The notes under the pieces are model-generated. The model was not told where the DNA came from, ran no database searches, and saw only the letters and a program-made list of their open reading frames with translations. 64,000 bases of DNA from positions 77,819,944 through 77,883,943 of the forward strand of contig CP141130.1 of NCBI GenBank assembly GCA_035236585.1, in the 5' to 3' direction. Shown here piece by piece: positions 24,342 through 37,000 of this stretch. Positions within the stretch are counted from its first letter, which is position 1. Every line of letters starts with the position of its first letter. Both the position numbers and the translations under genes were made by a program. The stretch is from Warburgia ugandensis. Lineage: Eukaryota > Streptophyta > Magnoliopsida > Canellales > Canellaceae.

Positions 24342-24507
24342 GAATAGGTTGCATCCATACCAAAACCTTTCAACTTGCTCTCCACCATATCAATGGTCAA
24401 CCGGAAGAATGTCTATCTTCTTATTAATAAAGTCAGCTTGGACACAAACGATAAGGATATACCTATATGGTTATTAATAGTAAAAGAGGGCACATGCAAA
24501 CTCACGT

Positions 24508-24685
24508 AAGGGGAATCTTGGTGCAATGGTAGAGTTGTCGTCATGTGACCTTGATGTTACGGGTTCAAGGCATGGAAACAGTCTCCTGCAAAATGCAAGG
24601 TAAAGCTGTGTAATATTGACCCTTGTAGTCTGCCCCTTCTCTGGAAGAGGCATACGCCTGAACTTCGTCCACCGGAACTGCCCTT
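24508..24685 (+). repeat. Au SINE copy 12
   Basis: Full-length copy ('AGGGGAATCTTGGTGCAATGG', 'GTGACCTTGATGTTACGGG') ending 'CCACCGGAACTGCCCTTTT'. ACATGCA at 24492-24498 and 24688-24694 may be a target duplication, although ten bases separate the left copy from the element. Confidence 0.9.
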
Positions 24686-25329
24686 TTACATGCAGACCAA
24701 ATAAGCTAATTGAGAAGAAAGCAAAATAGTGTAGAGGTATGTGGAGTTCTGATAATGCCATCAACGTGGTGCTAATAATGCTCTACGGATTAGTTCTAGG
24801 ACTAAGCATTGTTAGGAAAAGCTAAAGATATGGCTATCAGGCTCCTTCCTAGTGGCACTTTTCAATCCCGTGGGTGCCATTTGGTCGTCATTGAAGCTGC
24901 TGATATGTCCCCGTACATTACTGTTGATTTGACCTTGATTTGGCGATTGTAGCCCCTTGATTCATCATCCCTAATGCAGTTACTGATCTTCTGTTGGCTT
25001 CCATAAACCATACAATAATCTTCAAATTCTCTTTCTTCTGATCTCTGTTTCCTCTCTTGGCTTTCTCTAGGATCTGATTAGAGCTCCTCGCTTTAACAGA
25101 GCCTAACGGAAAGCTCTGGATGAATTAATATCTTTTAAGTTTACGGAGGGCATCAATTTATCACGGCTGCTTGGAACCAGTCCACCAGGTGCATCGCATT
25201 AATTTAGCGATATTATTATCGTCGAGATTCAACTGTATAAGGATAAACGATTTCAAGAGCAACCAACCAAGATTTTCCTGATGTAATATAGCGTAGTCTT
25301 AGTGTTTTCTTTAAAAAGGGGCATCCTCG

Positions 25330-25500
25330 ATGCATGGTGCTCCCGCATATGTGGGGTCTGAGAAAAGGGTCAGCCCACTACAAGGGTCAATAGTACGCAG
25401 CCTTATCTTGCATTTTGCGTGAGACTGTTTCTATGCCTTGAACCCGTGACCTCAAGATCACACCAAGACAACTTAACCGTTGTCCCAAGCCTCCCCTTCT
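25330..25500 (-). repeat. Au SINE copy 13 with target duplication
   Basis: Full-length minus-strand copy. TCTTAGTGTT at 25297-25306 and 25500-25509 is a perfect 10-bp repeat that continues with similar 'TTCTT' sequence, so the insertion boundaries are good. Confidence 0.9.
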
Positions 25501-25509
25501 CTTAGTGTT

Positions 25510-28500
25510 CTTCTTTCTAGGAGGAAAAAAAAGGACGATACTCCACTGGTTAACAAGTCAATCATGACATCTTGCAACCCCTCAGTACAACATCTGTCCT
25601 GCAGGATCATGTTGAGCACTCTTGTTTTCATGTCTTTCTCCACCCATTTATTCCCACCGTAAACATCTAATGAATGTCATACGTAACTGCATCATTAGTA
25701 CCACTCCCTTTTAGTACTCCTTTATACATATAAATTGCACCAGGTGATCTCGTAAAGATCAGGTCTGATTAAAAATCATAATCTAATGGCACCAAGAAAT
25801 GAACAACGGAGAAAGTTTTGGGAGTACTCATAGATATTCCCAATCCTTGTTCTTCTGCCCTCTTTTTGAACAATCAAAGGTGGAGAGATTCCCCACACCG
25901 GCAAGAGGTGAATGCAATAATGGAAGCACTTGATTTAAAGAAAGTGGCAGTTTAATCATTCACGTGGAAAATAGATAGTATATGATAATATACTTCCAAC
26001 AACTACAAAGATTATGCTTCCAACTTGATAAAGTGAGAAAAATGCTAAAAGGAAAGTCATTGTCACGTTCATCGGAGACAGACACTTTTTGGGGACCGTA
26101 TGATCTGATTTGTCTTGATTGATCATCGTAGACCTGATAGTGAATCCTTGTTTAGGGTTCATTTGCTAGACTAAAACCAGTAGATGGAGAAACTGTTTAG
26201 CACGGGACCAAAACCCTAAGGTTGTATTTTGATGGTCTATAAGTTCAACACCATGGATGATCAGATAGATTTTCTCAAGTGGGCCTGAAAGCTGTCATTA
26301 GCCCTAAAATCCTGTCAATCGCTTTTCTCACGTTGGTCTGAAAAATGAAAGATTTATGTTTCTAGATGTGGCGTTTAACCCTAATTATTGTATAGATATA
26401 ATTTGGTCTAAGTCAGCAAAATGAGTGATTCACTTTCCGAGAAAAGGCTGAGATTCTAACAAAAATTAAAACATAGCTTAGCTGCCGCGCCCACTAAGAA
26501 CCCTTTAGTTGAATGGAGACAAGTCACCCCTAATGCATGGTTACAAAGTCTGGATTCGAGAATACTTTGGCTACAAATATTCTAAGGATATAAGGAAGAC
26601 TGCAAAAAAAAAAAAACACATGGTTTATGACGAGTATATTTTCTTATACATATACTTTTCTAGATAACCTGTGGACTAAAGAATCACTATTAGAGCGGCT
26701 ATTGTATCAGGAAATCTTTGTACAAGATTAAAAAGTAACATGTGAGAATTTGGGAAATTATTTGTAAAATTTGTGCTTAAGTATATATTCTTACTTTTAT
26801 TTGAAAATATGTTAAAATGTGGCATATTCCAACAAAACCCCAATAAAGCTTATGAATTAAGAGCCTAAGATCAGTCTATCAATGTAGAATAAGCAAAAAC
26901 GGACAGACATCAGATTAAATCATGCTCTCATAACTTACGTGAGCCACACAAGTTCGGAAAGCATGTGACAGCCAATATTTTCTGGCTTTTCCTACGGCCT
27001 GCAAGGCTACAAACCAAGAGCTTATTCAACCTGTGCCTAGCCAAGCTTAGTCCAGGCTTCTAGCTAGGATGATAGTAAGTAGTTTAGCCTGCAGAAGGCT
27101 TGAAACCAAAACGACCCAACTGTTCACCTTAGCAGACGATGTACAACCTGAATTCTTGGTCACCTTGCCTCACAAAGTCCTTGTCATCGGAGCCTAACAT
27201 AAGCTCCTCTACCATCTGCGTCCAAGCATGGTTCAGATACTACTGTTTTCCATGTGCTTTAGGAAAGCATTTTGAGATTGAATCTAGCATAGAGATTTAT
27301 CACAGCTTTGATATGGTGTCTGCTGCTATATGTACATGTGGGCTCACATGTTTGGACATCGGAACGATTATTAGAGAAGCCATTCCCCAAAATTCTTCTC
27401 CACTTCAAGATCCTAGCCACAATTATCATGGGGTTACACTGGACGGTTAAAGTAAGTGTTTTTCTTTCTTGGAACTGGTAACTGGTTACCTTCCAATAGG
27501 TCTTTATATATACACTCTTTTCCATAAATATCCTCAGACACGCCAATCAATGTGCACACATCCTAATCTCCTAAAGGGATGCAGTACACTAACAGACAAG
27601 AAAAACTTGAGCAACCTGCTACATGTTCATGTCCATGTGTTTGCCTGGCCATAACTTGCACAGGAAGCCCAGTAGTATGATTTGGTAGTGCACTTGCTCC
27701 ATGGTTTTGCTTACCACAGTAGTAAAGACTAACCACCCACAGTTTTACTCATTTGAGCCTTCTCCCTAATGTGTTTTCCTCCAATGTGAGTAAAATTCAG
27801 GGTTTTCTTTTTTTCATTTCACATATACGATAAGCTGGTATAAGTATCATACTTAAATCTTAAGAGCGTCTATACAAGCCCCTCAATAACAGAATTGAAC
27901 ATTCAAAATACAGTGGCACACAGCATACGTTGAACAAAGAGAAACCTTAGAAAGAATATTGATGTTGCAATATAAGACGTGATATGTTCAAGGAGGACAA
28001 AAAGATGTTGCCGCTCTTATCAAAAACTGGATGTACGAGGACAAAAGAGCGCAGTCACTGTGTCCATACAGTTGTTATCAAGATGATGTAAGTGCTAGCA
28101 GCCTAGCAGTTAGCTCCTTGAGGCTAAAAGTGTCCACAACCATTACTGATAAAAGAGCACAGTAAAATAAGATCTCCTGCCCAGGTGGGAGTCGACCCAC
28201 TTGGCAACAAAATCCAGAAAATGAAATAGACATCAGAACAGAATGTGAATAACATTCCAAAACATCGTCTGCACAAAATGTCTTGATGGCGTTCACCACT
28301 GTTTGCAGCAGAAAAAGGGAAACAGAGTTGAACTCGAGAAGAAGAGTACAAGTCTAGCATGTAACAGTTTCTTTAGCTTATCATTCAGACCATAAACAGC
28401 CACATAAATGTAGAGAATGATTTTTCTCAGTAGAATTTTAGACCAATATCATGAAGGTGGGCAATGACAGGCAGTGGTTAAGCACAGCAGCATGGACCAA

Positions 28501-29560
28501 GCCACCCATCTAGTAGGCCGCGCTAGAGATGCTGAGATGGTGACTTGGCTCCAGCAAATTGCAGAGTTGGACAACCAAATGAGTTGTAGGTTTTCTGTCT
28601 CCAACAAAGGTTTTGAAGTTATACTCAAACAAAAAAGACGAAAAATCCACATGATGCTACTGTTTGCTATGGATATACATTTGGAAAAACCTCATTGAAA
28701 ATCAACTGCTTGCAGAGAAAGGAACATATATGGGTTTCCACCGAGTGTCATTTCACTAATATATATGTAGTTCTGAAGTTTATGTGCACCAACTGAATCA
28801 GGACCATTGGCTTTTCTGTACTCATTGTTTGAATTCCCCAAACAAGGTTTATGCTACAATGTATTTGAGACCTCAGCTGACTTAAGGAGTTTCAAATGTA
28901 CCAAATAATAAGTGGGGTATTGAACTAGGATTAGAAGTTGGATCATATTGTTTGTCCTAGTCATAAGGCGAAAGGATTGCAACAATAAACATGTTTTTGT
29001 ATCATGAAATAACAACCTAGCCATTGAATAGAAGACTTGCAAGTGCAGAACAGTATGGTAAGAACGATAAGGTCCACATGACCACCAAGTATAAGAAAGA
29101 ACCATATCTGAAGGCATCCAGGGAATGTCTGTGATGATAAAAGATACTGGTGACTGGTGACGCAAGCTAATCACTGAAACCTACAGGTCTGAACTTTCCC
29201 TAATTCAATTTGGAAGAAAAACGGAAGATAGAGAGTTTAAAATTTATAACTTAGTTGCATGCCCAACTAAAAACCAAGAATAGATTTGCAATTATACAAT
29301 ACGTAAAAACTCCCCATAAAAAGATACATCTAACTATCAGCATAAGCTGCCAAGAATGAACAAGTACCAGTGCATTAACTATTTTACACCCACACGGAAC
29401 TGTCCAAAGATAAACTCAAAAGAAAGGAAAGAAAAGAAAAAATGAATTAGATGGTGGTGCAACCAACCAGCATGCATCGAAGATATGATCCATATAACTG
29501 AGATGTGCTATATATCAGATAGCAAAGAATATGAAATTCTTTATTTCCCTCCATACCAAA
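25510..29560. other. Long intergenic interval
   Basis: No domain, splice-joined exon or transposon boundary was recognised. Near 28170-28200 the minus strand has a tRNA-like B-box sequence (GGGTCGACTCCC), but the A box is not at a normal distance. Otherwise I see nothing in it. Confidence 0.4.
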
Positions 29561-29751
29561 GAAGGGGAGCCTTAGCACAACGACAGAGTTGTTGCTGTGT
29601 GACCTGGAGGTCACAGGTTCGAGGCATAGAAACAGTCTCTTGCAAAAATGTAAGGCAAGGCTGCGGACTATAGACCCTTTGTGGTCCGCCCCTTCCTGGA
29701 CCCTGCATATGCAGGAGCTTTGTGCACCAGGCTATCCTTTTTTGTTTTTTT
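29561..29751 (+). repeat. Au SINE copy 14, close to consensus
   Basis: Well preserved: 'GAAGGGGAGCCTTAGCACAA', A box TTAGCACAACGA, B box AGGTTCGAGGC, then 'CTTTGTGGTCCGCCCC' and a T-rich tail to 29751. Possible imperfect duplication TACCAAA (29554-29560) / TATCAAA (29752-29758). Confidence 0.93.
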
Positions 29752-30162
29752 TATCAAACATTTCAATCTGTTTCAGACATCACAGATGTGCCCCATTATG
29801 GATAGGAAGTAGCAATACATAGTGTTGATTCGACTCCTAACTTCCTCCTGGTAAACTTTTGGCGGCAATAACAGATAATCCACAATAAACAAATATGCAT
29901 ACTCTGGATAAACTGGGCAATCAGTCAAATTTTTGGGTTTAGCCATTCATTCATAATGAAGCTTCCCAACTGACCATATGCACTGCATGCATATGCGCCA
30001 CATGCCCCACACTGGAGTACTTGACTATGATTCAGAAAGAGAATGAAGTGTTTCAAGTTGAAAAGTTCCTGTAAATGAAACCTGAAGAATTTTCAGTACC
30101 ATATTTGCACTACATATCATAACATCAGACGACCAAGCCAATGACTTGAACACTTGCAGAAA

Positions 30163-30167
30163 GTTGT
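30163..30167. repeat. Left target-site duplication of the solo LTR
   Basis: GTTGT, identical to 33180-33184. Confidence 0.9.
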
Positions 30168-33100
30168 TGTAACACCCCGGATTTTTAAGACAATTTTTTT
30201 TTTTTTTTTTGACAATTATAATAATGGCAATTTAAATAAGAACATTTGGGATCCCATGAGAAAAGATTTATTTAACATTTTACTAAACCTATCTCAAAAA
30301 CTCCGGGTGTTAATTTTCCTTTCACAAAATGGCATACATGTAATTTAAACATAAATAAATAATCCACGTATAAATCAACGTCAAATAAATAGGCGCCTTT
30401 ATTTTAAATCAAATAAACATCCAAAAGCGGTAATAATAATATGGCCAGAATTGTATCATCATAACATCCCATATAAATGTCCAATATATATCCAAAGATC
30501 TAAATCACATCCAAATATAAAGTATGCAGTCCATAATAAAATTCAAATGATAATCCACTCTAATATTTCCGCATTACTTTCTAAAACTATAGGGAAGCTA
30601 GTCTTGGCCGGCTCTCGAGGTTTATCAGGCCAGCTTTTCCTCACTGGTGTCGCTCGAGATCTAAGGCATTGCAAAACAAAGCGTGCCTCAGCAAGCTATC
30701 GCTTGTGTAGGTACATAGACAATTAATGTAATAAATGCAAGAAATAATGAACAGCATTGATGAAAAGTCTAACCTTTATGGAAATAGTGATATCATAATG
30801 CCATGTTCAAATAAATGCCAATTTATTCCAAATGCTAAAACATGAAATTCAACATGAGTTAAAACATGACATGAATCAATAACATGGAGCATACAACAAG
30901 AATAAGGGCACCCTAAGGTAATGGGTCCCACCACATCGCACGAACATCCCACGATCGGGAGTACACATAGTCAACCTCTGAGTGTCGTCACACCCAGGCA
31001 TACCATCTATAACCATGCTCATCATACATGCACACATAATAAGAATATGGGCCATCATCTGTGCGGTGGCAACCCTCCATGGGTATCAACCCATGCTCCC
31101 CGTCGACACCATAACGGGAGACTTAGCGTACTGTCCCCATGGAAAGGCTCGGGCCGGTAGTGTGGACTATCCATGTTACCAAACCCCTCTAGGAATGCCA
31201 TCTATGGGCGGTGTACATCATATCACAAACTCATCACATCATAATCTCGGAAGGTGGGTGGCGAGCCACCCATCCCTCTGGCATGACACCCAGAGCCGAG
31301 AGCACGTCATCAAATATAAAACACGGAAATCATATGTATATCTTTAAAACTCAAGAGCACTTATAGCTTGCAATCCTAGAGACATGCCCCTCATCACAGG
31401 GTTGCTTATAAAAGAATGAAATTTCTGCCAAATACTGTTCCATTTCATGTAAATCCATGCATTTTCTATATATATAATAAGAAATAAATCTCTAATTAAG
31501 CATAACTACTTAACATCATGCTTATAAAAACGGTTTAAATAAGTTTATTCGGTAAAAGAATTCAATTTGGAATAACCATCACATGCGCAATGTCGCATGA
31601 AATCCATGGTAAATAAAAATCGCACTTTAAAACACAATCACACTTGATGCTATGTTTAAAACATGGTTTAAAAATCAAGGCAAAACATTAGTTGTCGTCA
31701 CCTACCTCGGTGTGAGATCACTAGCTTCTTTAATAACTCCCTTTAATTGGTATATTCAAGTGCACTGTACATGTCACATCGCTATTTTAAAATTTTTCTA
31801 AATAAAAAGTGGTCATTTCTAAGTTTTTAAGTTAAAACTAGGTGGCGTCGTCAATACGGTCACAACGCCTTTCTTTCGGATCGTGATTTGGACCTCTACA
31901 GCTCCCAAAAATCAAGTTTTAATGAAAAGCTACGCAAGGGGGCTTTCTTGGGACCACACCATAAGGTGTGGTTTAACCGGCGGCACCCTTTTCACCGGTT
32001 TACACCAGACATACACGGGCGCACGAAGGCGCACGGCGTCGCAGCCGCACGGGACGCGCGCCGCGCGTCTTCGGCACCGTGACGCGCGCGTGCGTCACGG
32101 TCGCCCGGGACGCGCCGCGTCCGGTCCCACCGCGGCAGCCAACCACGCACGTTCCGCACGCGCGGGGCGCCGCGCCGCGCGCGGCACGACGTCATGTGAC
32201 GTCGTCCCTCGGGCGTCGGGGTGTGCGTCTTGGCGTCGGCGCGAGGCGCGGCGGGTTGTGGCGTCGGGAGAAGACGGCAGGATTCGGTCGCCTCGGCGAA
32301 CTCTGAGCTCCGGATTTTGCGTGATTTTTGCGCCATTTTCTTGAGAATTCTCTCTAGAATCCATTTATGCCCTCCTTTTGCACTAATTTTCAAAAACCAT
32401 GGTTTTTAAACGATTTTTCCCAAGTTCCTAAAAACCTCTGCAGGTCTTGGTTTTTGAGTTTTACGAGCAATTCCACAGTTGGATCACTCCCAAATTTAAA
32501 GGGTATGCTCTTGGGTCTCTTGTGCACTAGTTGGACGGTGCGATTTTCAAACGGACAAGGTTTGATCCGTGAAATCACACTCCAACGGTAGCGTGCACAA
32601 AGTTCTAAAAATCGATTTTTTTCCAAAATTTTTAAACGTTTTCCTAATTAATTTCCTAATTAATAAATACGAGAAAAACATAGGTTTTGAGGCTTACCTT
32701 GCACCTGGCCGGAGTTGCTCGTGTTCTTAGGGGCTCCACTCGCCGGAAAAGTCAAGTTTTTACGGATCTAGGGTTTTGCGTATCATTCATGGAAGCAGCT
32801 GAAAGTGGAGCGTTTTGGCTGCAGAGGCATAGATATAGGGTTTTAGAGTCTTGGGGAAGAGAAACTCTTCCCCACACGTCTCTTCCCACGTCTCTCCGGC
32901 GATTTCGCCGGACTGGTAGAACGTGTGTAGACAGAAAGTGCCGTTATCAATTTGGACCCCTGTGTAACACGTTTGTCAAAGACCATTTTGCCCTTACTAC
33001 TTTGACGGCTCATAACTCCTCGTTTGAGCTCCGTTTTCAGCGTTCTTGGTGGCGTTGGATTACATGTCGACGAGCACTTTCTAATTATTATGTTTTCAGG

Positions 33101-33179
33101 AAATAATTTCATCCATAAATTTTTATTTTAATTTATTTAATAATTTCCTATTTTTATCTTAAAAATTAAGGATATTACA
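30168..33179 (+). mobile_element. Solo LTR (about 3.0 kb) of a Ty3/gypsy-type retrotransposon
   Basis: The element starts TGTAACACCCCGGAT and ends GGATATTACA, the TG...CA ends and 'TGTAACACCCC' start typical of some plant Ty3/gypsy (Tekay/Del-like chromovirus) LTRs. It is flanked by a perfect 5-bp duplication GTTGT (30163-30167, 33180-33184). No second LTR start, primer-binding site or gag-pol coding sequence lies inside, so it is most simply a solo LTR left by recombination. At 3012 bp it is long for an LTR. The middle (about 31990-32290) is very CpG-rich. The overlapping long ORFs on both strands at 31.9-32.6 kb reflect that composition. No Au SINE has inserted into it. Confidence 0.88.
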
Positions 33180-33184
33180 GTTGT
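33180..33184. repeat. Right target-site duplication of the solo LTR
   Basis: GTTGT, matching 30163-30167. Confidence 0.9.
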
Positions 33185-34014
33185 TCTCAGATAAAGTAGA
33201 CCTAGAAAGAAACCAAATAGTGTCTCTTCCTTCTCATGAAACATCTTTTCCCAAATCACTTGGGCATATATGTTTTTCTACACAACTTATCCTTCACGAA
33301 TTTCAGAAATCAAACAGCCTTTATCTCTTGCTTCTTATGCAACAACTTTCCAATACTTCTTACACATACACTCATGGAGACTGATTCCCCCAATCAGTTG
33401 GTTGATATGTTTTTCCATCTAACTATATCTGATACAAAGTTTCTACATCAAGTATGTAACATCAGCACAGTCTACACAATGAGGAAATGAAGCCTATCTT
33501 AGTCAAATGGGTATGATATACATTTGCAGATACAAAGAATAAAACCATGCTGAAGATAGTGCAAACCCTTTTGAGGACCTTAACAACAAATAAACCTGTT
33601 GTAAGTAATCCATTGCTTGACTTCCTGTCTACTGACAACTGAGGAAACAACAAAAGATTCAATATTTGATGTCGTTGGTTGTGTGGTAGATCCATCGGTT
33701 GGTTCACAAAACAAATAACTAAACACTCATGACAACTGTTGATACCCTGAAGCTGCAGCATTTCCCATATACTCAACCAATTAACAATTTGGTAACTTTA
33801 GTAAGAATTGCTGCAGTAGTTGCAAGAAGTTTTGACAAAGACAAGAAGACTGATTATATGGCTTTGTACTGCTTGAGACAAATTTACAGACAAAAACAAA
33901 AGCTAGATCTAACGCAACATATAATGTTCAAAAATAGATTGTAAAAGTTAAATTTAATAATTTCCAGATGAAGCATACAAATATCTTCAGTGTTTCATTG
34001 GGGTTTGGAGCTAA
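33185..34014 (-). other. Presumed 3' UTR / downstream region of APC15
   Basis: Lies directly 3' of the APC15 stop codon. No coding feature was seen. The length of the transcript cannot be read from sequence. Confidence 0.35.
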
Positions 34015-37000
34015 TCAACCAGTTTCCTGCTCGAATTCATCACCTTCAGACTCTTCCACATGGTCAGCATCATCATCATCTGCATCTGCATCAAAATCTT
34101 CTTTATCATTATCAAGAATAGTTTTCCCAATCACAACGAGGTTGCTATTTGTCTTCCTGATTTCATTCCACTGCAGAAACACAAGACCATAGTCAGAAAT
34201 TGCACTGGACTACTGGACATAGACAGGTATTTCTGAACTAGAATCCAGTAGTAAATGTCAGGATAGTTGCAATGTACTTCAGAGGTTCCAGAAGTATGAA
34301 CTCATTATGCAAAATAGTGACTTCGAAGTGGAAAACCTTAACACCAATTGGAACTCCTTGGATATGTAAAATGTATCCTTGAATATACTCTCTTTCTTGC
34401 CAAATTTTGGACTTTGACAGGCTCAAATCCACATTGTAGAAAGGAATTAGTTACTTTGAAATCTTGCTACTATCTTTAAGTGACATGTAAGGGAGATACA
34501 TGTTACCCTCTTCCAATATTCCTACAGAATAGCATAATACACTCCAATACTTGTATCCCCTTGTTCCAAAGTAAATGATCTCCTGGCAATGCCAATAAGT
34601 ACACATGAAAGATTCTTTCCAGATGAATATATTCCTGTAGGAGAAGTCCGATCTCACATGAGCACTATCTGGAATCATTACACTATTGGTAAGAGACGGT
34701 TCAATAGTACAAATCCATGTGATAATTTTTAACATTCTCATATTCCCAATCATATAATAAGGTGTTGGAAAGAACTACTGAGAGAAGTGCTTCCTAAATA
34801 GGCTAAGTTCGTCATTAAGGGCTAATGTCAAAACATGAAGCAATCAGGTAAAGATATCCTGAGAGAAAAAGACCCCAAGCACTCCATCAAAAGAATAAAA
34901 AAAAAAGATTCCCTTATGTCGCTTTCTCTTCCTTGGCAATGCAGGAGCAAGTGTCCTAAGAACATTCACTGCCAGAAAGAAGCAAGTAACAGAAGGCATT
35001 CCTGCTGAAACTTCCATGTCCAGGTCCTCCCCTTCTTCCTTTTTCTTTCTGATATTTGTTCTCTAAGCCATGTCATCAAGCCCCTGCTGTTTATTTTTTA
35101 GCTATGGAGAAGCAAAGCACCTCTCTTGACACCAAAAGCTATCTTCAGTTACCCAATTGATCCAGTGCAAAGAGACATTGGCAAATAGAAGCTAATCACA
35201 GACACACAACTATCATTATGCACAATTTTTATTATTCAGGGAAATACACTGTATAGAGCCATGCTCTTTTCCAAAGAATTAATTAAAATTACCCTATTAA
35301 GAACTCTTCACAGTAACTCCTTCCTGCATCCACCTTCAGGTAACTATGAAACAAACAAAGAAAACAAGTAAACATAGTACTTCCAGTGTTCACTGGGTGA
35401 TATGAGTTGAGCAACCATGTGGGTGCCCCTCCTATTGAGTTCTGAACAGTGGCATCTTAATCCCTTAATGACCTAGAAAGTAACTCAAAGTAAGAATTTT
35501 GAAGGTGATAATTGAGACAGAGGTCCTTCCTGAAGCCTATATTAACCATTCCACTCCAGCATGATGTAAAGAACTCTACCAGGTGTAAAAAGCCTGCCAA
35601 GCTCTTTAATCACTTTATCAGGACTTCCTTTAATTCCCCAGCCTCAAAATCCACTCATATGTCCTTTCCTGTAACTTCTCTTCTTGCTTACTTATGTGCT
35701 CTCATATAGGCTTTTGATGCCCAACCCCTTCCATCTAAATTCACCTCCCAAGACATAATTCACCTAATTCACTAAATGATACATTATGATATCATCATCA
35801 TTATCCTGAATCAGTCAAATCGAGCTGACACACTTTTAGGGTACCAACCAAAGCAGCATAAAAAGACATATATTTTATAATGCCAACATAATTAGGGTCA
35901 TCCTCCCCCCAAGCAATACAAGCTTCTCTTTGCACCTGCTACAACAAGATTTTACCTGTTTTTTAAGGCTTGCTGAGACATGGGCAAAAGCAGACACAAG
36001 TTTGACACATCATCTCAAATAGCCTGCACCTCAGTGCATCTTAAAAACATATTTGGGTCTCCCCCTCATGAAATGCTTGTTCAGCAGATGAAACACAGGA
36101 TCAAGAATCATATCATCTAGAAACATCACAGATTATGTGCAGACCTAATTCATCCACTTAGCAAACTTCACAGAGCCAAATTATCTTACCTTATCCAACA
36201 TCCACTCAAGGCCTCAGTCCATTACCAAAGAGATGGATACTGAGCTTGCTTATCCTCTAAGACTTCATAGAAACGAGGGCATTTAACAAACTAAAAAATG
36301 TGCCCCTACGCTAAAATCTAGCCCATTTATTGCAAAAGCACAATCTTCTGCCATGTAGTCAAGAAATCTTGGTCGAAATAATGTATGCCCTCTCCATATC
36401 AATCAGCAAATAAGACCATGTTCTCCTTTAGAAGAAGATGAACCCAACAACTAGTTTATTACACTTTTCAAACCATTAAAACACAAACTGAGATTCATGG
36501 ACTTCTAATACATTTGGCACTACTCAAATGAAGGCCTTCACTTGTAACTACCATCATATACAAAGCTCACAGACTTAACTTAAAATACTATTTAGGCCTG
36601 AAAAGGAAAATCCAGTCCTTTTTATGAGGCTCAATAAAGTTAAGACCCATATCATGATGGAGAGATTGGACGGTACCAAACTCCATAATCTAAATACTCC
36701 TGACTGCATTGTTGGATCCTACATCCGAATCTTGGCTTCCCCTCCTATATATATGCAGAGAGAAAGAGCAAGACCACTGACAGCAAAAAGCAATCACATG
36801 GTTCCAGACATGGCAGAGTCAATGCAGTTTTAGATTTTCCACATTTTCCTTCTTCAACTTGCCAAGTTTCCGGAGTTAAGGAAAAGATCATTTATCTGCA
36901 GCCAAATCTGTTGGTGAAGGTGGCAAAAGTTGGGGTTGAAGGTAATAAGACAAAATGTGGACCCTTTTTGTATGCACAAACAGAGTGTAGCCACATCAAA

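Noticed and set aside
28085-28200. tRNA-derived SINE on the minus strand
   Set aside because: A good B-box sequence (GGGTCGACTCCC) is present but the A-box-like sequence directly abuts it, and no tail or target duplication was seen.
31883-32393. Overlapping long ORFs on both strands, Arg/Ala-rich
   Set aside because: They fall in the CpG-rich core of the solo LTR, where stop codons are rare in all frames. No domain similarity.
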